This document shows positions 14,501 through 24,142 of a stretch of DNA of 64,000 nt, in pieces (position 1 is the stretch's first letter; each line of letters starts with the position of its first letter). The position numbers and the translations under genes are program-made. This DNA is from Ceratotherium simum simum. Taxonomy: Eukaryota; Chordata; Mammalia; Perissodactyla; Rhinocerotidae. The DNA is taken from contig NW_004454173.1 of the NCBI RefSeq assembly GCF_000283155.1, positions 11,673,596 through 11,737,595 of the forward strand, written 5' to 3'. Under the pieces are notes generated by a model. That model worked only from the letters and a program-made list of their open reading frames with translations. It was not told the DNA's origin and searched no databases.

Positions 14501-17500
14501 CACCACATCTACACTTTGGGAATTATGAAAAATAATATACTCTGAGAATTTACCCCAAATACACAAGGTTGCACTGAGCTAACCTAAAGACCAAGTCTCT
14601 ATATGGGAAGTTCAGGTAGCTTTAATCCACCTGGACAGAGCACCAGGAATTTTAAAAATAAATAACTTGGCTTAGCATAAGAATGCCTGAAATGAATCCT
14701 CGCACTAGATGAGATGTACAGACAAAAATCTATAACAGGAGTAGCGGGGTGAAAGGACCTGAAATTCTGTTATCTAATCCCAAGTCTGAGTTATTACAGA
14801 GGAAGAGGAGGCTGGGAGCAGCTGTGATAATTTTAGTCACTTCCTGGTCTCTCAAGCACAATACCTTACCTACAGCTCTGCTAAATCGGATACATGGTTC
14901 CCATCATGGCCATGGTTCCCCATAGCACACATTCATTCTCAGGGCACACGCCTGGAGCACTTTTAAAGCTCTCTGAATCTTGTTAACTCTGAATTCACTG
15001 TAAAATGAGTGTTTGCTGAACTCTAGTGATATGTGAAATTTATGGGGAAACTGAAGGAATGATCAAGTTTAGAACACCAGATAACCTGAGGCTAGAGGTA
15101 GGTTTGCTGTGTCATACAACATTAGAGCAAGAAAACAGCAGAGGCCTTCCAACAGCAGGATGAGATAGCTTGAAGGAATTAAACATATTTAAGGACCTAG
15201 TCCTTTTCTAGCTTACTGTTCCCTCTAGTCATATACACAGGTAAGTTGGGCTGGGTTCTAACCTGGATTACATCTAAACAGCTTAGAAGGCTGAGATGGC
15301 ATTTGGCATCTATCTGCCTCTCCTGTGTTTGCTACACACTCCCTAAAATGGTTTATTTACATGCAAATTAATCATCCAGCTTTGGTCTCCCGCAGCAGCC
15401 CAAGATACTCCTGTCTACTAAATCACCCTGATTCCTGGCCCTCCTCCCAGCTTAAGAGCTGTGCACAGAAGCAGTGACACCAGAGTTACCCACAATCCCT
15501 CCTGTTGATACAAATAAAATTCTAATTGTCTGTTTTCTTTCTGGGAGAGCCCTGCAAATCTCAAACAACTAGAATCAAGTTGGACTTGATTTCACTCGGG
15601 CCTGCTCTAGAGGGGTGGAGCTAAGGATAATCTAACACCAAAACCATCCCCACAATGCACTACCCCCTTCCCATTCACTGAGCCCTGAAAGGACTCAAAT
15701 GGACAAGTCTTTCGGTTAGAAGACTGCAAGTGAACTTGGCTGTGGACCATCAGCAGAAATCTTGGCTTCTCATCTGGGGAGCCAGCCAAGTTTGAGAAGT
15801 TGGCTCAACAAGGAAAGGCAGCAGCCCACTGCCTGGTAGAAAGCCTGGCTGGGGACTGTTGTTCTCAAAGTAGCGGATGGAATTTCTGTGGTGTTTCCAG
15901 GCCCAATTTAACTAGCAGAAGAGTGGAATCTTAAACCAATCCATGCTGCCGTGACCATCCCCAAGGTGCCAAACTGGTTAGTTAACCAGAGTCAATTTTA
16001 AAGCACTCAGAGACAATGGCAACGATGTATTTTTCTCCTCCCTAAGCCTCATTTGAAAGAGAAAGTTAAAAATATGCAGAACATGCCTAATTCCAGGCAA
16101 CTCTGAACTAAACAATACCTCTAGTGGCTTGAAAGAGCGTATGAAAAACCTTTACACAACGCTGAGAATTCTGTTTGGGAAACACTTCCAAACCACAGAT
16201 CCACCCAGCCCAAGAACACTGCTGCTCCCTGCACACCCCTTCATCCAAATGGAGGGCCAGGGGCCAGGCTTATCATTGCTTTGTTAACTGTCTCCACTTG
16301 CTGGCAACCCTTTTTGAAAGGGCTAAGATTTCAGAGTTGAGAACGAAAAACTGGGTGAAGACTCCCAGTGTAAGGCATCTGAGATCCTCCCACAAACTCA
16401 AAACTAGCGGGGAAAAAAAAACAAGGGAAAGGACCAAACAATTGTGTGTCTTGAACAAATAAAGATCAACTCAGATGAGCCAGCTTTCTCTCGCCTATAC
16501 TGAGAAAGATGTTTGATAACGAAAACAGTGGTACCGAACAAATTCTAGGAGACAACAGAGGTATTCTTGGGCTGTAAAACAGGCCCCCAGATACCTCCCC
16601 CTATACATCCTATATGAGGAGTGGCTGGATGCTGCCGCTCTTCAAGTACACTGAATATGTTGTTTCTGCCAGAAAATCCTTCTTCCAGGGCATCCCAGGC
16701 TAACAGAAATACTAAAGGGCTGTGTGATCCTGAAGAGTGGCCCACAGATGCTCAACAGGAACTGCAGCCCCAAATCGCTTCCAGCTTTGACATCTCTGCC
16801 AAGATTTTTATTCAGCCTCTCAGTTTTATTTCCACCAAACTTTCCATACTGGCAGCCAGAAGAAAAATCTTCACCTACAATTTGCCCATCTCTGACACTA
16901 ATAACAAGCATGTGCATCTTAAGTGTTGTTAAATGTTGAAAACAAACATGATTTCGTTAACCAAGAAGCTGCTAAACTAGCAGGAGCTCATTCAAGCTAA
17001 GGAGATCTGTTCAAAATTGAGGAGAACTTCTTTCAATTATTTCCTTCCAACTTATTGCAGAGAATGCATCTTCATTCAAGGCATTACATCAGTCAGCAGC
17101 CTTATTTCCTGCAAGCTCTAGGTAGGCAAACAGCATGGGGAAACAAATGCTCCATTACTCAAGGATGCACAAGGGTCTCCAAAACAATGCCATTTCTTGC
17201 GGGCTACCTGATACCTAACCCCATCTATAAGGGGAATCTTCTCAATTCCAGTAAAGAAAATCTTCAGCATATAGGGAATTAGAGTTGCCTACTACACATT
17301 TACTGCCTTTAAGAAATTTAAAGGTTGCACTTTAGAGAGAAGATAGTGTTGCTTATGATGATTAATAAGCTATTCTTATTAAACACTAACACTGGAAATA
17401 CACAGCCTCAAAATTCTCATCAGAAAAGATCTATTTATCACTTCTGATAGATGAGAAGCAAACAGAATAATAAAACTGAATTTCTAAGCAACCCGAAAAT

Positions 17501-20500
17501 TGCAACATGAAATAACGGACAGCTAGGAAGAGAAACTCACTAAGGTCTTGATAGGAAGATATAAATCTCAACTTTCCAACACCTCTCCTGCTTGAAGCCA
17601 ACTGCCTGGTATACATCTCTAACATCTAACAAATGTATGTGCTTTTGAGGGTTTTTTTTTTAATCAATTTGATGCCTAAAAGAACTTTGGAACATCATTA
17701 TCTAAATATGCCATCACACTATAGCCATTTAAGAGAGTAAGAATGCCTTGGTCAGTAAGAATGCCAGGAAATTTTAATTAAAAACCAAGTTAGATTCCTT
17801 GATCAATTATTTCACCACTACTGGCATCTTGAAAAAAGACTTTTAAATGTAAGAACACCCTTTACTGTAACAAACAGGCATATTTAGGAACCAAACCTGG
17901 CATCTCTGCATTACTGTCAATACTTCAAGCAGACAAAGTATACTCATCATGCAGCACTTCTGCCACGCAACTAATTCCAGGTAAAACAGAGAGCAGTCTG
18001 AGTAAATTCCAACCTCAAAAGCAACCAAGCTCATTCCCTTCTGAATACACTGCAATTCCTAAAGAAGCAAAGAGCTCTGAGAAGTTAAAAATATTTCATA
18101 CCAGAAAGGTCCAGAAGTGGACTTGCACAAATCTGTTTTTAAACCCTCTAACAAGTATACTGTAACTGCAACACATTCAGCTGACATGAAGGATAAGAAG
18201 CTGAAAAAGGCCTTGGGTTTTCTGACCAAGACACTAACCCTTCACTTCTTGTATACTTTCATTCTTTTCAAAAGGAATTTCCCAAACAGAAATCAAACAA
18301 AAGGATCACTTCGCATGAAATATACCTGTCCCAGAAAATTATCTTTAAAATGCAATCTTTTCCCTCCAAAACATAATAAAAATAAGATAACTTGGTGGAA
18401 TTCTGAGATGTACTGAATTTAGTAATAAAAACATTGTTTGGGGTTACTTCCTTTAACAAAGCTTATTGGTTCCTGGAGAAGCTGTTTTCCGTTTGCACTG
18501 AGGCAACAGAAAAAAATATTTGTCAAATCAGTTTCACTTTCTGTTATAGTTAGCCTCACTCCCTAACTCTGTTCTTGTTAAGTATCCCACATTTCTCATG
18601 TAGTAAGGCCATACCTATTGTAGTGACATTATAAAATATGAATGAGTGTTTCTTTTTATATTAGGACCCACAGAACCTTTTCCAAATAACTGTTTAAAAG
18701 TTCTTCCATAGTCCTAAATATTTGGTTGTTCACAGTCCACATCTTTTTCTGAACTAAGGCAAAGCTTAAGAATAGTTCCCCCCCAAATTTTAAAAAATAT
18801 ATTTATTATCTGTACTAAACGTCAGGAAGTAAACAGATATATTTACAGAGGAAAAAAAAAAAGAAATCCTTTTTATTCTACATGTTCACGATAATTGTTT
18901 GATATACTATAAAATTTTTCTATAACACATTTGCTGCTTCTCTCCATGCTGCTGTGATCATCTTGTGCCAGATAATATTTACAAGTCTCAGCAAGTAGAC
19001 GTCAAATTAAAAACAAAGGATCAAACCCACTCTCTTTGCCCAGCCCCAAAATCAAAGGGAAAAATCCTAGGCACCTTAACACCAAACTAAAAATATCTAT
19101 ACAAAACAATGAGATTAGCATCCTAGGAGAGTGTGAACATTTTAATAATTTAATAAAGCAATTTACATCAACACCCATGCAGATGGCTATTTTGAGAAGC
19201 AGAAAGCTTTCAAGTACCGTAAACCAAAATTTCACAAAGAAAACTTTTCTCTCACTGGAAAGCCAAGGTAATTCCAATTCAAATGATTCTGCAACAGAAG
19301 TCTAACCAATCCCTATCCTCCAACCCTGATCAAGCCCTGGGGCAGATTTTATAACTAGAAACTTGGAGGAAAAAAATGTTTTAAATAGACTGAGTCCCAA
19401 ACATGAAACTCTATGTTCACATTATTAAGGATAACAGTAACTGAAAAAAAGGAATTGAATTTTCAAATACATGTCTAAACTAAATATAAGTATCTGATGA
19501 TATTTCAAGGAGAAATAAAACAAAATATTTTTAGTGACTACTACCCAGGGGTAATTTTTAAGACCCCTGGAACAAATGGATCCTTGGATTTTATAGAAAT
19601 ATCAGCTCTCAATAAATAAAATCTTTCTTAATGCCTCTCTGCTTGGACAACCTGCAGAATCTTCGCTTGCTCTAATGAAGAGCAGGTACAAGTAAGAGGG
19701 CTTGTTTTTACCCTGTGGTAATTAAATTCTTAGACTAGAGGTATCAACGTGGCATCCTGCAAATTCTAACAGGCCCCTAAGCAACCTGATTATCCCACAC
19801 ATCATTTAAAAAATCAAAAATATAACATAAAAATCTGGATTTCTAATCTTTCTTTAAAAACAGGAAGATCTGGCAACACTGAGCCCTCACTCCCACATAA
19901 CAACAACCCCTTGGAGTTCAGTGGTTGACTTTTTAGAAAAGGCATGTGCTCTCCAGTACCCTAGTCCTCACCTCTGCCCTCTACTTGATTCCTGACTATC
20001 TCGCTGCCTGGGCCCCCCACAGGCCCTGGAATTTTTGACCCCCATTCTATATACTTCATACTGTTCCCATCTGTCAAATATCAGACACTCTGATATACTT
20101 ATTTCTCTTCCTCTCTCTGATTCTGATTTTGCGTCTATTCTTTTTTTCTTTCTCTAATCTATTCACGGAACACCCACAGTACTGTCGCAGACTCCAAAGA
20201 CATGAGATTAGTGTCTATCTAAAGCCATAGAACCATCTACTGAGAACATTAATACTAAAACCCTGAGAAATGACTGATAACACTGTATGGTCTCAACCAT
20301 CACCTTTTAGCAAACTTATCTCCGCAATGCCACTTTCCTTCAACAATTCTTCTATTTTCTTTATACTTCTTCAACTCAAATATAGTCAGACCACAATAAG
20401 CTGTATGCAACACTTTCATACTCAACCTCTGGCTCCTCTACATTTCCAGTTTCTGTATTAGAACACCACCATGTTGTGCTAGATTCTATAGGTCTACAGC

Positions 20501-21760
20501 AGTCACATGATTTTTAGTTCAAGATAATTATTGCATGTGGCTTCAGCTTCTATGCAGATATACACAACTATGCAGATAGTTTAGAACCTACTTGTTCCAA
20601 AGTAAATCTTCTGACCACTTTGCCCTGAAATACAATACTACAATTTACTTTAATTTTATTTCTCATTTCCTACGTATACAGTGACAGCTAGATCCCCCAT
20701 CGGAAAACTACGGAACGATTCATTTCTTTGCATACAGCTCCTCTCCCTCACCTCCAGTCACTGGAACTTATCACCTGAGAATCTAGAATTATGAGATTTG
20801 CAAACCCGCTCCCCCCACCTAGAACCCCAAAACAAGGCCCCACCTCACCTTAGCGGTTAACAGGAGAGTTTACTACAATATTAAAAGTAATAGAACGATC
20901 TCTTTTTCTCTCTGACCCCAAAAAGGACTAGAACTGAACGGAAATGAAAATGAAATGGAGAGTAGGAGACGTACCGCAGATTGAAACCTCGGTTGCTCTT
21001 CCTGGAATAAGAGAGAAAAAAAAATAGAAAATATAGAAGTTATTTTTACACTTCACATTGAATAATAAGAAAGAAAATGCCGGCGGCGAAGGAAGCGGCG
21101 GGTGGGGAGTCAGCCCGGCCCCCCCTCCTTCCCTCCCCACCCCACGCCCCCATCCCCCCAGCGGGATCCGGTAGCAGGGCAGGGGGTCCCGAGCGCCGCC
21201 CCTCCTTCCGGGATCCGACCCGGGCCGGAGGGGGTCCAAAGCAATGTCTTCTACCCTCAGACCCAGCTCCGGGCATCTGGGCACTCCCAACCCATCTCCG
21301 CCCTCCCTCAGCCCCCAGAATCCGCGGGTCACGGGAGGAGGGGATCGCGGACTGAGGGAGCAGGTCCTGAGCGCCGTCCCTTTCCCCAACATCCGGACAA
21401 TGGGATCTCGGGCGCACCCCGTCCCTGTCCCCCGGATCTTGGGCGGGATAGGGTGGGAGCGGGAGGCCGCAGCACCCTCCTCCACGGGGGGAACTGGGGG
21501 TCCCAGAGGCCGCGTGTCCCCTCCCCACCTCCAGTCCCAGAAGGCCGCTGCGGCCAGGAGCCCGGAGAGGAGCGAGCCGGGAGCGCGACTGAGACGGTCC
21601 CGGTGCGGGGAAGGGGAAGGAGGCGGCGGCTGCCCGACCCCCTCCTGCCGTCGCCCGTCTGAGAGCCCCGGCCGCTGTCCCCGCCTGACAACCCGCACGG
21701 GAAGGAAGAAGCCCCAGGACTCACGTCGCTCTCCACCTCGATGTCATCGTTATCGCTCAT
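340..21760 (-). CDS. MAX: MAX, MYC-associated factor X (gene span, 3' end outside window)
   Basis: MAX is the obligate bHLH-leucine-zipper partner of MYC and of the MXD/MNT/MGA repressors. The dimers bind CACGTG E-boxes in the nucleus. Four coding exons on the minus strand join in frame: start exon 21725-21760, optional 27-nt exon 20975-21001, basic/helix-1 exon 13390-13497 and helix-2/zipper exon 834-957. Together they give 98 of the usual 160 residues plus one base of the next codon. Every visible residue matches the mammalian protein as I remember it. The regular last coding exon (rest of the zipper, acidic tail, nuclear localisation signal) is not found in 1-833 and must lie to the left. 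An alternative terminal exon at 340-356 would close a short delta-MAX reading frame inside the window. All introns have GT/AG ends. Identity is certain; the 5' and 3' transcript ends are inferred. Confidence 0.97.
357..833 (-). other. MAX intron between zipper exon and delta-MAX exon
   Basis: This is intronic sequence between the donor after 834 and the acceptor at 357. Open frames here on both strands have no family signature. No clear repeat was recognised. For regular MAX messages this is the start of a longer intron that leaves the window. Confidence 0.8.
834..957 (-). CDS. MAX: MAX exon encoding loop, helix 2 and proximal leucine zipper
   Basis: This 124-nt exon begins after the acceptor TTGCAACAG and ends at the donor AAG|GTGAGC. 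It encodes 41 residues starting [17 protein letters not shown] and ending [11 protein letters not shown], plus one base of the next codon. It carries the end of the loop, helix 2 and the first zipper heptads ([11 protein letters not shown]). Helix 2 packs against helix 1 of the partner; the zipper sets partner choice, with Gln/Asn at core positions typical of MAX. Reading through the donor would add an intron-derived tail and a stop, so splicing is required. No frameshift or substitution is seen. Confidence 0.98.
1135..1295 (-). repeat. MIR SINE fragment
   Basis: Diverged antisense MIR: bases around 1225-1270 read like the core segment CAGTGGAGCCTGGATTCAAA, as in the reverse of the MIR tRNA-related region. 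Confidence 0.6.
2225..2400 (-). repeat. L2 LINE 3' fragment
   Basis: Resembles the antisense L2 3' end, with a GGTACTGAGCAGACACTGTG segment followed by an A-rich stretch. Strongly diverged. Confidence 0.4.
2491..2527. repeat. (CA)n microsatellite
   Basis: An uninterrupted CA dinucleotide tract of about 18 units, followed by CGCT. Likely polymorphic. Confidence 0.97.
2885..3010 (+). repeat. MIR SINE fragment
   Basis: Sense MIR pattern: a GGCTCTGTCATTAACAGGCT segment, then CTGTGACTGCAGACACAG, as in the MIR core. Confidence 0.5.
4378..4560 (-). repeat. MIR SINE
   Basis: Well-preserved antisense MIR, including GAGGAAACTGAGGCACAGAG and GGATTTGAACCCAGGC. Confidence 0.85.
5375..5592. mobile_element. 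hAT non-autonomous element (MER5-like)
   Basis: Ends are inverted: GTGGTTCTCAAAA on the left and TTGAGAAACAATG on the right, as in MER5/Charlie-type hAT elements. The interior is diverged. Confidence 0.5.
6415..6830 (+). mobile_element. L1 fragment, 3' end of ORF2
   Basis: Contains the L1-typical GACCCAGCAATCCAACTTCTGG segment (split here by substitutions) and the later ACATTATTTATAA and AACTGGAAGCAACTTAAA segments. Sense orientation, truncated and inactive. Confidence 0.75.
6943..7530. mobile_element. hAT-like element with GCACTGTCCAATA end, split by an ERE
   Basis: The left end reads GCACTGTCCAATACAATAGC. An AT-rich interior follows, and the right end is near TCAGTCAGTGCTTG. The ERE SINE at 7045-7281 sits inside it. 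The same repeat family recurs around 50018-50486. Confidence 0.5.
7045..7281 (-). mobile_element. ERE SINE (equine tRNA-derived)
   Basis: Antisense ERE: a T-run, then GAGGAAGATTAGCCTTGAGC, ending in GGTCGGCCCC. Flanked by an imperfect 11-bp target duplication, CACATCAGATT at 7034-7044 and CACATTGGATT at 7282-7292. Confidence 0.9.
7780..8330 (-). repeat. L2 LINE fragment
   Basis: Antisense L2 pattern: a CTCAAAGAGCGCACCCTTTAG segment (analogous to the TGGAGCTTACATTCTAG motif) followed by G/A-rich L2 3' sequence. Diverged. Confidence 0.55.
8640..8870 (-). repeat. L2 LINE 3' end fragment
   Basis: Antisense L2 signature with CTACTGTGTGCCAGGTACTG, then CCTGCCTTCATGGTACTTAT. A short GGTGC tandem (8738-8756) lies inside. 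Confidence 0.65.
9195..9285 (-). repeat. L2 LINE 3' end fragment
   Basis: Contains CCTACCACGTGCCAGGGTCT and GCACTGCCCTCATGTTCT, matching the antisense L2 tail. Note the incidental CACGTG. Confidence 0.5.
10215..10450 (+). repeat. MIR SINE
   Basis: Sense MIR order: a diverged GGTAGAAAGACAGAACTTGG region, then CCTGTCTCCTCTTCTCTGAC, then ACTCACCTCATAGAATTGCTG. Confidence 0.65.
11110..11635 (+). repeat. L2 LINE 3' end
   Basis: Sense L2 tail is clear at 11500-11635: GCTGTATTCCCAGTACCTAG, AACAGTGCCTGGCATGTAGC and TCAATAAATATTTGTTGAAT, with GAATG-rich terminal repeats. The C/T-rich upstream part (11150-11400) fits L2 3' ORF sequence. Confidence 0.85.
11812..11960. mobile_element. MER5A-type hAT element
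   Basis: Shows the GTGTTCTCAAACTTAGGAAT end, CCCCAGGCCTGCCTCCAGAA middle and GGTCCACAGACCACCTCTGG end typical of MER5A. Confidence 0.75.
13390..13497 (-). CDS. MAX: MAX exon encoding the basic region and helix 1
   Basis: This 108-nt exon encodes exactly 36 residues, from [18 protein letters not shown] to SVPSLQGEK. It contains the basic DNA-contacting region (the His-Glu-Arg-Arg pattern in [10 protein letters not shown] reads the E-box half site CAC) and helix 1. It lies between the acceptor TTTTTCTAG and the donor GAGAAG|GTGAGT. It is phase 0 at both ends, so it can follow either the start exon or the 27-nt optional exon. The overlapping minus-strand frame running through it is a shadow. 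Confidence 0.98.
13498..20974 (-). other. MAX intron between 27-nt exon and basic/helix-1 exon
   Basis: This intron of about 7.5 kb is mostly AT-rich unique sequence. It has noticeably fewer recognisable repeats than the rest of the window, and no ERE SINE was seen in it. Open frames are short and have no family signature. Confidence 0.85.
20975..21001 (-). CDS. MAX: MAX 27-nt alternative exon (nine-residue insert)
   Basis: This small cassette exon encodes EEQPRFQSA. It is flanked by the acceptor TTATTCCAG and the donor GCG|GTACGT. It makes the difference between the long (p22, 160 aa) and short (p21, 151 aa) MAX forms. Its 27-nt length keeps the frame whether included or skipped. The insert lies just before the basic region and is known to affect DNA binding of MAX homodimers. 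Both splice sites and all nine codons are intact. Confidence 0.97.
21002..21724 (-). other. MAX intron 1 (723 bp, largely CpG island)
   Basis: This short GC-rich intron runs from the donor GTGAGT after the start exon to the acceptor of the 27-nt exon. Long open frames across it on both strands come from low stop-codon density in GC-rich DNA and are not genes. Confidence 0.85.
21725..21760 (-). CDS. MAX: MAX first coding exon
   Basis: The ATG at 21758-21760 opens [12 protein letters not shown], followed by the donor GAC|GTGAGT. These twelve residues are the conserved acidic N-terminus, which carries the casein-kinase-II-type serines (Ser2 and Ser11 in human) that modulate homodimer DNA binding. 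The start context is GTAGGAAATGA. I see no upstream ATG on this strand between 21761 and the E-box at 21991, so the assigned start should be the first AUG of any message starting in that interval. Confidence 0.98.
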
Positions 21761-21855
21761 TTCCTACGGCCCAGGGAGCGGCCACTGCAGCGACGGCGGG
21801 GAAGGGGGGGTGGAGGGGAGGGGGAAGTCACCGACAACAACAAGCCGAGTCCCCC

Positions 21856-21920
21856 CACACACACACTCACTCACTCACTCGCTCTCTCACTCACTCACTC
21901 ACTCACACACACACACACAA
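21856..21920. repeat. CA/ACTC microsatellite in MAX leader or core promoter
   Basis: A compound tract of CA, ACTC and CTCT units, beginning about 95 bp upstream of the MAX ATG. Depending on the start site it lies in the 5' untranslated region or the core promoter. Confidence 0.9.
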
Positions 21921-21990
21921 CACGGGCGAGAACCACCTCCTCACTGCAGCACCGGATCAACGGCGGCACGCACGCCCGGTCGGCCCCCTC

Positions 21991-21996
21991 CACGTG
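21991..21996. promoter_or_regulatory. MAX: E-box CACGTG upstream of MAX
   Basis: A canonical palindromic CACGTG in the context CTCCACGTGACC, about 230 bp 5' of the MAX ATG. This is the binding site class of MYC-MAX, MXD-MAX, USF and TFEB/TFE3 dimers, so autoregulation is possible. Confidence 0.7.
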
Positions 21997-22016
21997 ACCG
22001 GGCTCGTCACGCTGGG

Positions 22017-22034
22017 GCTGCCGAGACTTGTAGT
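22017..22034 (-). promoter_or_regulatory. ACTACAA-type promoter element (ZNF143/THAP11-like), copy 1
   Basis: On the minus strand it reads ACTACAAGTCTCGGCAGC, close to the ACTACAANTCCCAGCATGC consensus found in many CpG-island promoters. Confidence 0.55.
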
Positions 22035-22074
22035 TCTTGTCCTGTTGACTGACGGCCCAGCTAACGCCAGAAAA

Positions 22075-22090
22075 ACTACAAATCCCATAA
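22075..22090 (+). promoter_or_regulatory. ACTACAA-type promoter element, copy 2
   Basis: Reads ACTACAAATCCCATAA on the plus strand. It matches the first twelve bases of the consensus and lies 41 bp from copy 1 in the opposite orientation. Confidence 0.55.
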
Positions 22091-22193
22091 GGAACTGCGG
22101 CCAGTCGACGCCAGCAGGGCTTGTTGACGGAGCCCAGAGCGCCTGCGTGTCCCGTGGAGGGGGGATGGGGTGCGGAGAGAGAAGCGGCGCGGT

Positions 22194-22212
22194 GCCTGCT
22201 GGGAGTTGTAGT
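22194..22212 (-). promoter_or_regulatory. ACTACAA-type promoter element, copy 3
   Basis: On the minus strand it reads ACTACAACTCCCAGCAGGC, a near-complete match to the ACTACAANTCCCAGCATGC consensus and the best of the three copies. Confidence 0.65.
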
Positions 22213-22280
22213 CCTCAGACCGCGAGTTGTCAGGAGGCTTTCCTCCCGAGGCAGCAGAGGAGGCTGCTGGGAAGACAGGA

Positions 22281-22286
22281 CACGTG
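22281..22286. promoter_or_regulatory. MAX: second E-box CACGTG
   Basis: CACGTG in the context GGACACGTGGAG, about 520 bp 5' of the MAX ATG and still within the CpG island. Confidence 0.6.
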
Positions 22287-22867
22287 GAGCGAGCTGGGGC
22301 TCCTGGAGCCGGGCACTGTTTGAGCGCTGTGGGCCGGGCCCAGGGGACAGGGTGGAGGCTCTGGAGGAATAGCCGGCTGCCTAAATAACGTTGCCTCTCT
22401 TTGCTGCGACTGGTTTTACTTGTCTCTGTATTGCGCCTTGGGGCGTAACCCGCCAGCGGGGGCATCCCGCTGTGGAGGACAGTGGGGCGCGGCTCTGGAT
22501 GCCCCCTGGGACCCTTGGGATCTGGCTGTAGGGAGGTGTCAATGTATTAACTGGTGTTACAGGACAGCCAGGATGACCGCCTCGCTGAGGGACCGCGGCC
22601 AGCCACGAGAATCTTGTATTCATTCATCGGGAGGGACCATCCTTGCTGCTCACGTGACGCTCGTAAATTCACAGACCTCCAACCCTTAACAATGGTTTAC
22701 GTGGAAGTAAAAGCCTCTTCTGAGTTTGTGGTAGCCCAGGCAGTTTAGGGAGTGCCCCAGTTCGGAGTACCATAATTAAGAATTGCAAAAAATATCCAAG
22801 TGGGATACTTGTGCAGCTTCCGATTCAGTTAAAATCATATTTAAATACTGTGGCATGAGGGTTGATC

Positions 22868-22982
22868 ATATCCATTCCACCAATATTTATTGAACACCTA
22901 ACATGTGCCAGCTTGGGGACGCTATAATGTATAAGACTGAAACAGTCCCTGCCTTCATGCGCTCACAGCTGTGTAAACAAAA
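22868..22982 (-). repeat. L2 LINE 3' end fragment
   Basis: Antisense L2: CCAATATTTATTGAACACCT, then CATGTGCCAGCTTGG and GTCCCTGCCTTCATGC. Confidence 0.75.
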
Positions 22983-23584
22983 ATGAGACTGCCCTGCCAC
23001 CGTGTTAAGAATGTACAAGTCCCACACACACAAAAAAACAATCACAAGACACTTTCAGACCTGACATAAACAAAGTAGCTGAACTAATCTTTTACATTTG
23101 GTCTCCAAAATGAATGAAATCTTGAGCTTTTCCTGTAAATTACTGATTCCCTAATGAAAACCATTTTGTCCCTGACTTCTGGATACAGAAATTTGGGGAT
23201 ATGTCACGACCTTTGTGACATATCTCCCCATGTGAGCATATCATCCGTGGTGAAGAGACAAATGTAAACATAGTAATCTTTCATTTACATTTTTTCCGTT
23301 AAATATCAGTTGTATTTTTTATCCACTCTTTGAAATCTGAAATCTACATGTCTTTGCAAGTAAACTTATCTTTTCTAAATGCTTTTGTCTCCTAGGCTTC
23401 TTTCACACTGAGTCAGGCAAACAGGTATAAGCAGACCATTATGTTATAAGAGCTGATGTACTCTATGGGAGACGGGGAAGGTAGCTCTTGGGTGAGTTAA
23501 TTAGCTGGATGTTAGAAGTTAGGGCTAACACGAGTACAACAAACAATTATTGGGGGCTAGTTGTATGCAAATCACTGTAGGGCA

Positions 23585-23757
23585 ACCTGGCTACAAGTTA
23601 AAATCACTCCAGGGCTTTTAAAAATTCTGATGCGCAGGCTGCACCCCAAACCAATTAAGTCAGAACCTCTGGGGGTGAGAACCAGGCAGCAGTATTTTTT
23701 TAAAGCTCTGCAGGCGATTCCAGTGTGCGTATAGATAGAGAACCATTGCTGCAGAGG
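23585..23757. mobile_element. MER5A-type hAT element
   Basis: Contains AAAATCACTCCAGGGCTTTT, GTCAGAACCTCTGGGGGTG and an AGAGAACCATTGCTGCAG end, the MER5A pattern. Confidence 0.75.
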
Positions 23758-23841
23758 ATGCCAAGATAAATAAGATAGTCTTCCACTGAATCATCTACAT
23801 TACAGGAGTGAGTTTTATGGTTTGTTAATAGTTATATTTCA

Positions 23842-24142
23842 GGGCCGGCCCCGTGGCTTAGCGGTTAAGTGCTCGCGCTCCACTACTGGTGGCCCAGGTT
23901 CGGATCCTGGGCATGCACCGACGCACCGCTTCTCCGGCCATGCTGAGGCTGCGTCCCACATACAGCAACTAGAAGGCTGTGCAACTACGACATACAACTA
24001 TCTACTGGGGCTTTGGGGAAAACAAAAAAAGGAGGAGGATTGGCAATAGATGTTAGCTCAGAGCCAGTCTTCCTCAGCAAAAAGAGGAGGATTAGTATGG
24101 ATGTTAGCTCAGGGCTGATCTTCCTCACACACACACACAAAA
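23842..24142 (+). mobile_element. ERE SINE (equine tRNA-derived)
   Basis: Full-length sense ERE from GGGCCGGCCCCGTGGCTTAG through the B-box-like GGTTCGGATCC to a (CA)n A-rich tail. Target duplication AGTTATATTTCA is exact at 23830-23841 and 24143-24154. Confidence 0.97.

Larger units (their letters stand above)
21060..22530. promoter_or_regulatory. MAX: CpG island containing the MAX promoter
   Basis: A continuous GC-rich, CpG-dense stretch covers MAX intron 1, the start exon and about 770 bp upstream. No TATA box is evident, as expected of a housekeeping promoter. E-boxes and ACTACAA-type elements cluster at 21991-22286. The transcription start cannot be read from sequence; it probably lies between about 21800 and 22100. 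Whether the island also drives a plus-strand transcript is open. Confidence 0.85.

Noticed and set aside
20928..21698. A 256-codon minus-strand frame through MAX intron 1
   Set aside because: It is intronic GC-rich sequence that runs over the 27-nt exon in a different frame.
21244..22323. A 359-codon plus-strand open frame across the MAX promoter
   Set aside because: It lies in the CpG island, overlaps the MAX start exon and promoter, includes microsatellite sequence and has no domain signature. Low stop density in GC-rich DNA explains it.
23842..23950. tRNA-like A and B boxes in ERE heads
   Set aside because: The SINEs derive from a tRNA, but none folds into a plausible functional tRNA from what I can see.
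23822..24049. Small proteins with RGLAVKCSRS or SGHAEAASHIQQLEG phrases, also at 38536, 50235 and elsewhere
   Set aside because: These are translations of ERE SINEs and recur wherever an ERE is present.
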